A DNA stretch of 64,000 nucleotides from Puccinellia tenuiflora (lineage: Eukaryota > Streptophyta > Magnoliopsida > Poales > Poaceae): NCBI GenBank assembly GCA_012064385.1, contig QRDG01000414.1, positions 1,244,147 through 1,308,146 on the forward strand, given 5' to 3'. The position numbers were made by a program, and so were the translations under genes. Positions 32,656 to 43,225 of the stretch are shown here, piece after piece. The notes under the pieces were generated by a model. That model did not search any database and was not told the DNA's origin. It was given only the letters and a program-made list of their open reading frames with translations. Every line of letters starts with the position of its first letter. Position 1 is the stretch's first letter.

Positions 32656-33625
32656 GCAGCCATGTATATGTTTTGGGAAGTGCTCAATTTGTTGCTTCTT
32701 TTGTTGGACCGAGAATCAAGAGAAGTTAATTGGAAATCTTTTATTGATAATATACTTAGTTCTTGGAAACTCACTACGTGAAATGTGGCAGCATTAGAAA
32801 ATTCCCAATTTTATTGTGCATCTCGCCGATGGTCATCAATACAGATTTTTTTGTGCGTATTATATGTTTTAGAAAATTCCCAATTTGTTGCTTGTTTGGA
32901 AATAAGTTATCTAAAAATCCTTCATTGATACTACATACTAGTTTTATGGAAACTCCCCAAGGGTTGTAGTGGTAACATGGCAAGACATTAGGCTACTCAT
33001 TGTGAAAAGTAATTTAAACTAGTGTCATGTATATGTTAGAGAAGTAGTATCGTAGGAGATTTAATTTATTAGTTTGTAAACTCATTTTCTCTTGACAAAC
33101 TGGTAACATAATGTTTCATCTTTTTTATAATTAATAGTATGTCATGTCAGCAATATGTCTTGTTGGCATTGCATGAATATTAATGTTACTAACTATATTA
33201 CACTCATTATGTGTAGTCTTATGCATCTCATCCAACATCTATCAACATACGGAAGTTTCTTTACGTAGTAGTATATGTTTTGGAAAATGCCCAGTTAATT
33301 TCTTGTTTCGTTGTAGCGTAAATCATGAGAAATTAATTGCAAATCCTTACCCTCCATCCACAAATAAGTGTACCTTTTGGTTTTATGCTAAGTCAACTTT
33401 CTAATGTTTGACCAACTTTATACAAAAAACATCAATATTTACAACACCGAATTATTATCACTAGATGCATCTTGGAATATAGTTTTGTAATATTACTACA
33501 TTTTTTATAAAGTTGATTAATTTTAAACCTAGAAGTACACATATTTATGGACAGAGGCAGTAGTTAATACTATGTAGTTTTTGTAAACTCCCCAAGGGAT
33601 GTGGTGGCAACACGCAACGATTATT
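32656..33625. repeat. modular diverged repeats, AT-rich
   Basis: Modules recur in loose order. GTATATGTTTTGGAAAATGC-like blocks lie near 32665, 32865 and 33270, each followed by a TTGCTTGTTT-like block. GGAAACTCCCCAAGGG-type blocks lie near 32945 and 33585, with a weaker copy near 32765. This internal redundancy suggests a non-autonomous element body. A Stowaway MITE is inserted in it. Confidence 0.4.
33350..33560. mobile_element. Stowaway-type MITE, 211 bp
   Basis: The ends CCCTCCATCCACAAATAAGT and ...TATTTATGGACAGAGGCAG are diverged inverted repeats of the Stowaway type, directly flanked by TA (33348-33349 and 33561-33562). The interior can fold back on itself. It is a noncoding Tc1/mariner-class MITE. 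Confidence 0.8.
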
Positions 33626-34219
33626 ATTTATCTCGTCCAACCTTCATCTCCTTCATCCATGTGTAGATGGTTTTTTTTCATGTAAGAGGTGTTATCTGCT
33701 TCGATTTTCATGGTTATTGCTTAAGGAAGGTGTCCCACCACATGATTCGAGTGAAGTGTGACACCAGTACCACTTGGCTACCACCAACTCTAGTGAAAAT
33801 GCATTGATTCGTGAGAGACTATCACAAGGATGGAGACACAAACAGAAGATAACATAGCAGGACAAAGCAGAAGATCGTCGGAAGGTGGTATTAACCTCAA
33901 CACCGGACAAAGAGTGCGAAGAAGCGGCGATATTTCATGAAATTTCTCTCTGGCATCAAGGCCCGCTTCCCATTCGGGCTCTGGCTTCTCTCTCCGGCGT
34001 CGGGTTCCAACGGGCGTAGTTCTTAGTGTTATGATGAGGATATTTCGTGGAATATGGTGATTCTGCATGCTTGAATTGGAAAGAAGTATTGATTATAATT
34101 GATGATTATCATAAGGTGAACTCATTCCTAGTTGAACATGATACTTTGATTTATAAGAATGTTAGACTACCTAATTAAGTCACCGTATTTGTGTATCATT
34201 AGTTTGAGTTAATGGATAG
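33626..34219. other. intergenic DNA, nothing recognised
   Basis: No gene, RNA or transposon end was recognised. Short frames exist on the minus strand but show no family signature. Confidence 0.4.
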
Positions 34220-35118
34220 TGTCGTGGATATGGGACACGGGTACCCGCATGGAGGATTAACGTGGCACATCAAGAGGGTGGCCCAGGAGGCCGACTCCAC
34301 AGTCGGAGTAGGACAACGAAACACCCTGCCGACTTGTAATAGAAGATGAGACTAGTTTGTATGCAACTAGGACTCTACATGTAAACCGACCCCATCCACC
34401 TATATAAGCAGGGGCAAGACGTTCCAAGAGGAAAAACTCAACAGAGAACCTAGACAGACAATTTAGAGGTTGAAGACACGGCCTACACAATAGAGGAGCC
34501 GCCTCATATGGCGAGTTCCACCAAGAGCATACGGAATAAGACCTAGCCACAAACAACACGTAGGGATATTACCGGATGATGTTTCCCGGCCGAAGCTATA
34601 TAAATCTTGTCTTTCGTCTACTAACCCACATCTACGATGTCCACGCGTACATAGTCCCTATCATCGTCGGTTAACTCCATCGACATTGGCGCCCACCGTG
34701 GGGCTAAGTGCGCGTGGATTCAAAATTCGATGGGTCCAATCTTCATCAACAATGATGACGAGTTCGTCGCCGCATCAGTCAGACCATTGGGACGCCCTGA
34801 AGTTCTTCATCAACACGGACGGAGGGCTCGACATCACTACCCTCGTGCAAGACTGCTCACACCTAGAAGATCGGGAATTTTTTGGCAGGCATTTCGCGAT
34901 TCAAATCGCACCATGCTAGCTCGTCATGAGGTCCATCGTCAGCCGAGTCAATTGATTCCTCTGGTAGCTTTTACTCTCGAGGTGCCACGATCCACCAAGG
35001 CAGCAAGACAACAAAAGCGTCAAGAAGAAAAAAAGAAAAGTATGATCAACTCGATCGTATCAAGCAAAGGAGTACAACTCGGAATAGGATACGTACAACA
35101 TCCATCAAGTAAAGGAGG
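34220..35118 (+). mobile_element. truncated Gypsy-type element: 5' LTR, PBS and gag leader
   Basis: An LTR of about 466 bases (34220-34685) begins TGTCGTGG, ends CATCGACA and contains a TATA-like CACCTATATAAGC near 34398-34410. Directly after it a primer-binding-site-like sequence TTGGCGCCCACCGTGGGG opens the internal region. About 430 bases of leader/gag-like DNA follow, with two overlapping short frames (34686-34919 and 34730-35125), then the sequence changes. No matching 3' LTR lies to the right, so the element is truncated. Confidence 0.65.
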
Positions 35119-35525
35119 GATGTAGCAATCAAGAAAATATCACCCCCAATTCGGATCCAAAATCGGTTCAGATTCGGTTCAGACACACATAAGCTACTAA
35201 TCTGAAACTACCACGGTTTCCTCATACGACTCCAAATAAGGCTAATAAGCACTTGTTGTAAAGATAATTACATGTACTTTCCAATGCGTAGGCGTCCATC
35301 CCCCGATTCGAGGCATACAAGGCTCAGTCAACAAACAAGTTGGTGGTTATTTTCTTCCAGTTTCCAAATAAAGTCCCTTCAAGTTAGGAAAGTTGAACAT
35401 ATGATTGATTTCGAACCCAACTCTAAGTTGGACGTCCAAGAGCCTTTTCATAGGCTTGTAAGTCGTGGATTCTTACCTTAGACCATGTTTTGATTAAACC
35501 CTAGATTATATATTGAATTGCTACA
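35119..35525 (+). repeat. separate LTR with inverted termini, preceded by a polypurine tract
   Basis: This 407-base segment begins TGTAGCAAT and ends with its complement ATTGCTACA. A purine run AAAGGAGGGA lies directly in front, so it reads as a 3' LTR of another element. It is unrelated in sequence to the LTR at 34220. The five bases on each side do not match (AGGGA and AGCAT), so it is not a clean solo LTR. Confidence 0.6.
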
Positions 35526-36099
35526 AGCATTCTTCTGAAATTATATATTGTTCTTTGTTTCAGTCAGAAGTATTCCCCACATCACTTAGTTGCAATCTGG
35601 TGTTTATCCTCTGAAAGTTCAAATGTGAGATGTTGTTCCACTGGGAATTTCTAGATTGCAATCCGCTTCGTCCTCGATGGCTACGTGCGCAAATGTGTGA
35701 TGTTGCAAATAGCCATAGGGTTAAAAAATTGTTGCATTGGCAACAGGGAAGCAACAGGAGAGTTCGACATCGTCTTGCGAGTTATCTTGACATCCACCAT
35801 CGTTCACTGAGAAGATCGGGCCACCCCTTATCATGTTGTGTGGTTGTTTGGCGGCACTCTAGACCTAGTGTAGCTAGGTAGCCTGGCCGTGGAGTTTTGT
35901 AGTATTTGCTCGATTTCTCTTTGATTAACTGATCTACATATGGTTTTGTGTCTGGATCAACTCTTCTTTCTAATCAATAAATTTAGCAACTCTTCAGCTT
36001 ACATGCATAAAAATAATATTTCAAGAAAGCTCGACCAACTAATCATGGATTGACAGTCCTAATCTTGTGAGGTTCTTTGTTTGCCAATGCATGGTCACA
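35526..36099. other. noncoding DNA, possibly a LINE 3' tail
   Basis: There is no gene. The stretch about 35830-35990 looks like a 3' UTR of a non-LTR retroelement, T-rich and ending near AATCAATAAA, but it has no clear poly(A) tail. Confidence 0.25.
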
Positions 36100-36348
36100 T
36101 GAAGGAAAATCATTTTATTGCATTTTGAGGGGTATCTACCTTCGTCGCCGGCTGCGGGAGGCAGCCCTGCTGGGCGTGGAGGGGACTCCGGCCCATTGCC
36201 GCCTCCGGTCACGGGTGGTGGCCCAGCGGCGTGTGGAGCTCCCTTCAGCTAGGCTCCGCCTCCCTCCTTCTCGGCGCCAACAACGGCGCAGTCTTCGCCG
36301 ACGGATAATACCATCCTGGGGGTTGCTACCACGACTTTACCCCCATGC

Positions 36349-36886
36349 ATGGTTAAGCCGGCTATGACTACGCCGAGACGTAGCAGCCGTCATGCTATGG
36401 CGGCGGACGGGTCCACGCCCACGGACGAGGATTCGATGACCAAGGCAATGCGGCGAAAGGCGTTGATGAACGCACGGCTTACTCCTGGTACATCATTAAA
36501 GTCCAAGTCCTTGCTTTCTTTTACTACTCCAAAGTTAACTTCTAGACTCTTTAGTGTTGGTATTACTATGGGAAGGAATGAGAAAGAAATTCAGTTTGTC
36601 GGCTAATGCTCTAAGGCATATGGAGTTTGACCGAGTAAAGGTTTATCCTAATGCGATGAGTAGGCCGGCTGCTCCCCCCAGATGAGGATGAGGCGACTGA
36701 CACTGTCGATGGTCAGCTTCTATCTCATCTAGTCCGGGAGGTGTCGGAGGTGGGATTAGATGAGTCAGGGCTAGGGTCTATTTATGACCTGCAAGCTTCT
36801 GGCCGGAAATCTAAGAACGCTTCTGCAAAAAAGAGCAAAAAGTCGCGAAAAGTGGCTAGTTCGTCCAAATCTCCAAAAGTTTCCTG
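36349..36886 (+). pseudogene. LINE ORF1 remnant
   Basis: Short broken frames lie upstream of ORF2. One runs 36349-36606 and is rich in Thr/Ser/Lys (MVKPAMTTPRRSSRHAMAAD at its start). A frame with a lysine-rich tail (KKSKKSRKVASSSKSPKVS) ends just before the ORF2 ATG at 36887. No zinc knuckle is visible. Its position before ORF2 suggests it is a truncated ORF1 product, the nucleic-acid-binding protein of LINEs. Confidence 0.45.
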
Positions 36887-37643
36887 ATGAATGACATGTT
36901 TATGAATATCATAGGTCTTGGTGACTTGGCTAAACATCTACATAGTACACAATGTATTCGGGATCATAATTTGGACTTTGTGGCAATCTCGGAAACAGGT
37001 AGACGGGACTTCTCTATGAGTGTCCTTAACCGCATTTCTGGCGGATTGGATTTTCACTGGTACTGTCGTCCTCCCCGAGGCAGGTCTGGAGGCATTTTAC
37101 TTGGCGTTAAATATAACTCTATGGACGTGTTAGCGGTTTCGGATGAGGATTTTCATATCAAGTTCCACATCCGTAACAAAGATGATAATTTTCTATGGAG
37201 TCTAGTTGCCATGTATGGTGCCGCGTAGGAGGACCATAAGGCTGCTTTTCTTCGCGAATTGGTTAATATTGCTAAAGACAACCCACATCTTATCCTTATA
37301 GGAGGGGACTTTAATATGCTAAGATACCGTCACAAGAAAAGCAGAGGTCGATTCGATGGTCATTGGCCCTTTCTTTTCAATGTTGTCATTGATAGTTTGG
37401 ATTTAAGAGAGGTACATATGACTGGTAGGCAGTTCACCTGGGCGAACAGCCTACCTGAGCCAACGTACGAAAAGTTGGACCATGTACTTATGGATACAGA
37501 CTGGGAATCTAAATACCCGTTGGTATCAGTATGCGCTCTAGAACGTATAGAGGCTTTATCGGACCATGCTCCAATTCTTTTGACCACAGGGTCGCCAAAA
37601 CCACATGATAAACACCAATTTAAATTTGAATTGGGCTGGTTGT
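36887..37643 (+). pseudogene. LINE ORF2, AP-endonuclease part
   Basis: From ATG 36887 the product shows the exonuclease/endonuclease/phosphatase fold of plant LINE ORF2: FVAISETGR, GGILLGVKYNSMDV, LIGGDFNMLRYRHKKSRGRF and SDHAPILL near the end. A TAG at 37226-37228 breaks the frame after VAMYGAA. Translation then continues in the same frame to the SMART insertion. The N terminus is short compared with other LINEs. Confidence 0.8.
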
Positions 37644-37989
37644 TGTCATGTATCCCGCACTAACCATCTATCCCAAAAGTCCGAACTGATGGAAAGACTA
37701 GTGCAATACATATATACTGTAACACCCCCTCTCACGTGTGACTCGGGGAGGAAGAGGCCACACGTGCAACCGCAGCCGCCCCGACGGCGCGCAGGTCTCA
37801 GAGGTATGGCGCAACAGGCTCATACTTGGACACAAGGGGGGCTACCCGCAATTTTTATTAAATTGCGCAAACCAGGACTCGAACTCAAGACCTGAGGCTC
37901 TGATACCATGTCATGTATCCCGCACTAACCATCTATCCCAAAAGTCCGAACTGATGGAAAGACTAGTGCAATACATATATACTGTAACA
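37644..37989 (-). mobile_element. complete SMART-type miniature LTR retrotransposon (346 bp)
   Basis: Two identical 81-base LTRs (37644-37724 and 37909-37989, identical by eye) begin TGTCATGTATCCC and end TACTGTAACA as read on the plus strand. They are flanked by the target duplication GTTGT (37639-37643 and 37990-37994). On the minus strand the right LTR is followed directly by TGGTATCAGAGCC, a tRNA-Met primer-binding site (complement of about 37896-37908). A purine tract CGTGAGAGGGGG directly precedes the other LTR. The element is therefore complete in reverse orientation but codes for nothing. Mobilisation must come from a partner element. It is inserted in the LINE ORF2. Confidence 0.93.
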
Positions 37990-37994
37990 GTTGT

Positions 37995-39595
37995 ATCGTG
38001 AGGGGTTCGCGGAAATGGTTAAAGAGATTTGGATGAAACCGGTTGGTGTTAATAGCCCTATTCAACGTTGGAATAACAAAATGCGCAATATGCGTACATT
38101 CTTGCGTGGATGGGCACGACACACATCGGGAATTCTTAAGAAGGAAAAAGCTCGACTGTCGGCCATCATTGATGAACTCGAAGAGATAGCGGAAAGGCAG
38201 CCGTTGTCCGTGCAAGAGATTGAACTCAAAAGTCAATCGAATGCGAGGATAGCTCAACTTTTACGCGAAGAGGAAATCAAATGGTATCAATGGTCAAAGG
38301 CCCAATTCATTCTTGAAGGTGATTCGAATACTAGATACTTTCATAATGTCGCCAATGGAAGACACAGAAAGAAACTTATTCATTCACTTCACCAAGAAGA
38401 GGGTTTGATCGAGGGACATGAAGAGCGTAAAAGTTATATCACAAAATATTACAAGGGCCTATTCGGGGATCCGGAGGAAGGGATTTTTTATCTTGACGAG
38501 TCCCGTATAGACGACATACCTCAAGTTTCGGATGAGGAGAACACTTTTCTTACTGCACCCTTCACTAAGGAAGAAGTAAGAAAAGAAGTTTTCCAAATGG
38601 AACACAATAAGGCACCAGGTCCGGACGGATTCCCCGCCGAGTTTTACCAAAACTTCTGGGATGCCATACAATCGGACCTTCTAGCTATGTTCGGGTCTCT
38701 GCACCCCGGACAGCTAGAGCTTTTCCGCCTTAACTTTGGGGAGATCATTTTGTTACCTAAAATTAATGATGCAGAAAGGATCCAACAATATAGACCGATC
38801 TGCCTCCTTAATGTTAGTTTCAAAATATTCACCAAAGTGGCGACCATTCGGTTGAATTCGGTTGCAGATCATGTGGTTAGACCTACGCAAACTGCATTTA
38901 TGCAAGGTAGGAATATACTAGATGGTGTAGTCATATTACATGAGACCGTTCATGAGATGCACCGGAAGAAAATGAATGGGGTGATTTTTAAGATTGACTT
39001 TGAAAAGGCTTATGACAAGGTCAACTGGGAGTTTCTCCAGCAGACCCTACGAATGAAAGGCTTTTCGGAGGAGTGGTGTGTTTGGGTTAGGAATTTTGTT
39101 ACTGGAGGTAGTGTGTCCATTAAGGTCAATGACGACACTGGTCATTACTTCCAGACAAAGAAAGGCCTAAGGCAAGGGGACCCTCTATCGCCAATACTAT
39201 TCAATATAGTGGTTGATATGCTAGCGGTCATGATCGATAGGGCTAAACTGGATGGTCAAATAGAGGGTGTCATTCCACATCTGGTTGATGGCAGACTCTC
39301 TATTCTCCAATATGCGGACGATACGATTCTGTTTATGGAACATGACCTGGAGAAAGCTATGAACATGAAACTGATTCTATCAGCGTTCGAGCAACTATCA
39401 GGCCTAAAAATAAATTTCCATAAGAGGAGTTGTTTTGTTTTGGTGAGGCCCAGGAATACGCGACTCAATATGCTGATCTGTTCGGATGCGAGCAAGGTCA
39501 GTTTCCTATTAAGTATCTTGGTATACCAATACACTATAGGCGACTCACCAATGCCGAATGGAAGCACATTGAGGAGCGGTTTCAAGTTCGGTTAG
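37995..39595 (+). pseudogene. LINE ORF2, reverse transcriptase part
   Basis: The frame continues after the SMART element. It contains the linker region with KWYQWSKAQFILEGDSNTRY, then RT motifs NKAPGPDGFPAEFYQ, ILLPKINDAERIQQYRPICL, FKIDFEKAYDKVNWEFL, GLRQGDPLSPILFNIV and the catalytic LQYADDTILF (YADD near 39311). A frameshift near 39430 moves the coding sense to another frame (39430-39846, starting FCFGEAQEYATQYADLFGCE). Catalytic residues are present, but the protein as a whole is broken. Confidence 0.9.
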
Positions 39596-40903
39596 CTAGT
39601 TGGAGAGGAAAGTTGTTATCCCTAGGCGGGAGATTGGTACTCATCAATTCAGTGCTAAGTAACATGGTACTGCATATGATATCTTTCTTCCAGCTGCCCA
39701 AAGGAGTCTTGAAAAGTTGGACTATTTCCGATCAAGATTCTTTTGGTAAGGGGATAGCGAGAAAAAGAAATATCGACTGGCTAGATGGGATGTTGTTTGT
39801 CGACAAAAAGATCAGGGTGGACTCGGCATCCATGATCTTCGGGTAAAGAATACGACCCTTCTAGGGAAATGGCTATTTAGCCTTCTCTCGGAAGAAGGGG
39901 TATGGAAAACACTCTTAAGGCGAAAATATGTCGGTACAAAGCAATTGTCACAGGTTGTTTGGAAACCAGGTGACTCTCACTTTTGGGCCGGCCTCATGGC
40001 GTCGAAGGATAGTTTCTTTCGCTTTGGGAAGTTCGCTATTAGAGATGGTTCAGAGATTAGGTTCTGGGAGGATAAATGGTTGGGAAATACCACTCTCAAA
40101 GACCAATACCCTGCTCTGTATAACATTGTCCATCATAAGAGCGCTATGCTAGCCACGGTTATGCAGTCATCGCCTCCGACTATGACATTCAGACAAGATT
40201 TGGTTGGTCCTAGGTTAGAGGCATGGCACACCCTTTTAGGGTGTTTAGCCATGATTCATCTATCACCAGGATCGGACATTTTTCGATGGAATCTTCATGA
40301 GAATGGTAAATTCTCAGTGGATTCCATGTATAGAGCCCTGATCCAATCTGACGTACCGGTTGATAATAAAAAACTTTGGAAGATGAAGATGCCATTAAAA
40401 GTTAAAATCTTTGCTTGGTATGCTCGTCGGGGGGTCATCCTCACTAAAGACAACCTTGTCAGGCGTAATTGGCATGGAAGTGTAAAGTGTGTTTTCTGTC
40501 TACACGATGAGACGATAAAACATCTTTTCTTCGAATGCAAGGTCGCACATTCTATTTGGTCAACCATCCAAATTGCTTCGAATTTTTACCACCACAGTCC
40601 GTTGCGAATATTTTCGGCAATTGGTTACATGATATAGATGACAAATTTCGAACTATTATTAGGGTGGGAGCGATAGACGTAATCTGGTCGCTTTGGCTTT
40701 GTAGAAATGACAAGGTTTTTAATGATAAAAATGTTTCTCTTTTGCAGGTAATATACCGGTGCACAAGTTTGCTCGGTTCGTGGTCCACATTGCAACGCGT
40801 GGAGTTTCGAGACCTCTTTATAGAGGTGTCTGCGCAACTGGAGACTACGGCGAGGGACATTTTTATCCCACATGGTCTTTGGATTGGACCACCACCATAG
40901 GCG
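39596..40903 (+). pseudogene. LINE ORF2 C-terminal part with zf-RVT region
   Basis: Three frames carry pieces in order. After 39846 comes a frame 39945-40637 with HFWAGLMASKDSFFRFGKFA and the zinc-binding RT-associated region around KIFAWYARRGVILTKDNLVR, including CVFCLHDETIKHLFFEC. A last frame, 40535-40900, supplies the C terminus (ending FIPHGLWIGPPP). At least two frameshifts separate them, so no continuous product is possible. Confidence 0.8.
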
Positions 40904-41050
40904 GCTTACACGATCCTGTGATTTTTAATCTATCTATGTTTTGCCTTACCCGTTGGATGTTTGACTTGCCGGCTGTGTGCATCTTATTATACAGAGTCCG
41001 GGTATAATGCTTAAACATTTTAAGTAATATAAAGCTCTTTATAAAAAAAA

Positions 41051-41351
41051 ATATGGCGCCTAGTTAGATATTGGAGTTCGCCACCCTTGTCACCCTGCAG
41101 AGGGAGAAGACGGCAAGAAGTTGCCATTGGCGCCGGCAACACAGACAAATGGCTCAGAAAGGCAACAATAAGAAAACTCGGTAAATCAATCACGCACAGC
41201 CCCAATCTTGCAAGGTTCTTGGTCTGCCGTTCCTGACGACATAGGACGAGATTCATCGTGTTACATACTGAGGCGTACTGTAGCACGGCATATCGAAAAA
41301 CAACCAACCCCTAAACGCTACTTCATCAGCAGAGCGCGCCATCGATGCGCA
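41051..41351. other. 3' flank of the minus-strand gene, noncoding
   Basis: There is no reading frame of note. It lies between the LINE poly(A) and the stop codon of the minus-strand gene and probably contains the 3' UTR of that gene. No clear AATAAA signal was seen. Confidence 0.35.
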
Positions 41352-42200
41352 TCAGTAGAGCGTCTTCGCGGCTACATATGCCCCGCAACCGACGATCGCC
41401 GCAGCCACGAGCAAGTTCCATCCGGCGTCGGACCCGCCGCGCCCCGCCCTACGCGCTGAACGCACGGTAGCATAGTACCGCCTCGGGCTGGCCTCGAACA
41501 TCGCGCGGGGGACACGCGCCCCGCCGAGCCCGGGGCCCTTCATGGTGCGGCAGGTGAGAGCCCAGACGGCGCCGCAGACGAAGACGACGGGGAGGAGGGG
41601 GGCGAGCAGCACGTGCCACTCCACTCTTCCTCCCGTGGCCGCCGTCGCGTCGGCGCCGCCGTCCGGGATATTCCCGACGGATGCCGTGACCAGCCGCCCG
41701 TAGAGGTCAACCAGGAGTTTGGACGCCATCTCCACCCATGGCTCGGAGGCTTCAACGGCGGAACCTGCCGCTCTCCTGGCCGCCTCCGCGGCGACCGGGA
41801 AATTGTCGACCGCGCCGGCCCTCGCTGCGACGAGCCACGCCCAGAGGTGGCGCAAGAACCACGCCACCGACGCCCTCGCGGTTTCAAGCACGGCGTCCCT
41901 TGTCACCTCCGTCGGGAGCATCTCCACGGTGAAGGCCATGGCCGCGCGTGCCGTGTCAACGGCGGAACCCGCCGCTCTCTTGGCCGCCTCCGCGGCGACC
42001 GGGAAATTGTCAACGGCACCGGCCCTCGCTGCGACGAGCCACGCCCAGAGGTGGCGCAAGAACCACGCCACCGACGCCCTCGCGGCTTCGAGCACGGCGT
42101 CCCTTGTCACGTCCGTCGGGAGCATCTCCACGGTGAAGGCCATGGCCGCGCGTGCCGCGTCCGTGACGACGGCCGAGATGTTGGCGATGGGAAAGGCCAT
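41352..42200 (-). CDS. predicted membrane protein with duplicated 68-aa unit, function unknown
   Basis: An intron-less frame of 282 residues starts at ATG 42198-42200 and ends at TGA 41352-41354. Most of the protein is two nearly identical 68-residue units in tandem, the first from about residue 17 (each contains AFTVEMLPT, ASVAWFLRHLWAWLVAARAG and DNFPVAAEAA). Each unit is Ala-rich with a Trp-rich amphipathic helix. Two hydrophobic C-terminal segments, around residues 193-215 (VLLAPLLPVVFVCGAVWAL) and 262-280 (NLLVAAAIVGCGAYVAA), could span a membrane. I do not recognise a family. GC content and codon use are typical of a grass gene, and the frame is intact in DNA otherwise full of broken frames. 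A similar-style gene lies at 49953-50516 on the same strand. Confidence 0.65.
   Translation of the reverse strand: MAFPIANISAVVTDAARAAMAFTVEMLPTDVTRDAVLEAARASVAWFLRHLWAWLVAARAGAVDNFPVAAEAAKRAAGSAVDTARAAMAFTVEMLPTEVTRDAVLETARASVAWFLRHLWAWLVAARAGAVDNFPVAAEAARRAAGSAVEASEPWVEMASKLLVDLYGRLVTASVGNIPDGGADATAATGGRVEWHVLLAPLLPVVFVCGAVWALTCRTMKGPGLGGARVPRAMFEASPRRYYATVRSARRAGRGGSDAGWNLLVAAAIVGCGAYVAAKTLY
41754..42161 (-). repeat. 204-bp in-frame tandem duplication inside the gene
   Basis: Two copies of a 204-base unit lie at about 41754-41957 and 41958-42161. They differ at only a few positions (for example GACCGCGCC against AACGGCACC). The length is 68 codons, so the frame is kept. Confidence 0.85.
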
Positions 42201-42620
42201 GACGAACGGCTTGATTTGGAGTTTGGTCCCGCTCCGGCTGTCCTGTTTTTGGAGGAGTAGTGGAGATCGCAGGAAATCAAAGTAGGTCGATCACACTGGA
42301 CTGAGGCAAGGATAAAGAGAGAACGGAAAGGTAACAAAAGCCGCCGCCCACTCGCACCCGGTAACCGAGCAAAAGCAGCTTGGCCGGGGGCTTTGATGTA
42401 CGTACGAAAAAGCAAATAAATCGAATCACATGCCTTCCACAAGAAGCATTCAAAATACATTTGTAGGCACTTTACAAAAGTGTCTCAAATTACGATTCTA
42501 GGCCGTTTAAAAACAGTTGTTGTCACATTTTACAAATGTATTAAAAATGAGAGGCAACTTAGTTAAGGGAATCCAAATGAGGCATAACTTGTGAACGGAC
42601 ATACGCGTAACTTCGTGAAT
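42201..42620 (-). promoter_or_regulatory. upstream region of the 41352-42200 gene, with short foldback
   Basis: This is the 5' flank of the minus-strand gene. The best TATA-like match, CTCTTTATCC, is weak (about 42309-42318). An 85-base segment at 42456-42540 starts with TACATTTGTA and ends with its exact complement TACAAATGTA, like a very short MITE. No coding sequence was seen. Confidence 0.3.
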
Positions 42621-43080
42621 TCAATGTTTTTTCTTGGTTGTTGTTGCGAGATAGGCTGAACACTAGGGATTTGCTTAAGAGGAGGCATTGGAATGTGATG
42701 GAGGACTCTCATTGTGTGGTTTGCCCCTTGAGATCATATGAGGACAGACTTCATTTATTCTTCACATGCAACTTTAGCCAACGTGTTTGGAATTACCTCC
42801 AAATTGATTGGATTGTTGATGGAGATCTTCAAGTGATTATCGGACAGGCCCGTGGAATTTTTTACAAGCCTCCCTTCATGGAATTTTTTATTCTGGCGTG
42901 CCGACACATATGGTTGCAGCGGAATGGTGCTATTTTTCGTCAAGAGAGACCATCCTTTGCTAAGTGGAGGAGTGGTTTTGTGCATGACATGGCTGCTTAA
43001 GCACTGGATCAAACCTAAGTTACATGATAGCCTCCTTAATTGTATATATAGGCTTCCCTCATCTTGAGTCTTTGTACAAC
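42621..43080 (+). pseudogene. 5'-truncated LINE fragment (zf-RVT region)
   Basis: The frame 42638-43000 encodes only the far C terminus of a LINE ORF2. It has the zinc-binding RT-associated region (LNTRDLLKRRHWNVMEDSHC, CPLRSYEDRLHLFFTCNFSQ) and the usual following segment (HIWLQRNGAIF). It is a typical 5'-truncated LINE copy and is not close to the LINE at 36.1-41 kb in sequence. Confidence 0.75.
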
Positions 43081-43225
43081 ACACTTGCGAACGGACACTA
43101 CTATGCATCCACGAAGACCAGGAGAACAAACACTATGAATCTTGAGGGAAATCAATCGCTGGTACAGGACCCGTCACTCCGAGGGCCAAATAAGAAAGGA
43201 AAAATAAACAGAGATACCATCAGGA
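43081..43225. other. short intergenic stretch
   Basis: Nothing recognised. It is probably the 3' UTR of the truncated LINE fragment. Confidence 0.3.

Larger units (their letters stand above)
36100..41050 (+). mobile_element. LINE (L1-clade plant type), degenerate, near full length
   Basis: From left to right are GC-rich leader/ORF1 DNA, an ORF2 with an AP-endonuclease, a reverse transcriptase and a C-terminal zf-RVT region, and a 3' UTR ending in AATATAAAGCTC...AAAAAAAAA at about 41042-41050. The gene has several stops and frameshifts and is split by the SMART element at 37644-37989. The target duplication could not be identified, so the left limit is approximate. Confidence 0.8.

Noticed and set aside
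34220..35525. The two LTRs as a pair bounding one short LTR element
   Set aside because: Their sequences are unrelated, and the five bases outside each do not match.
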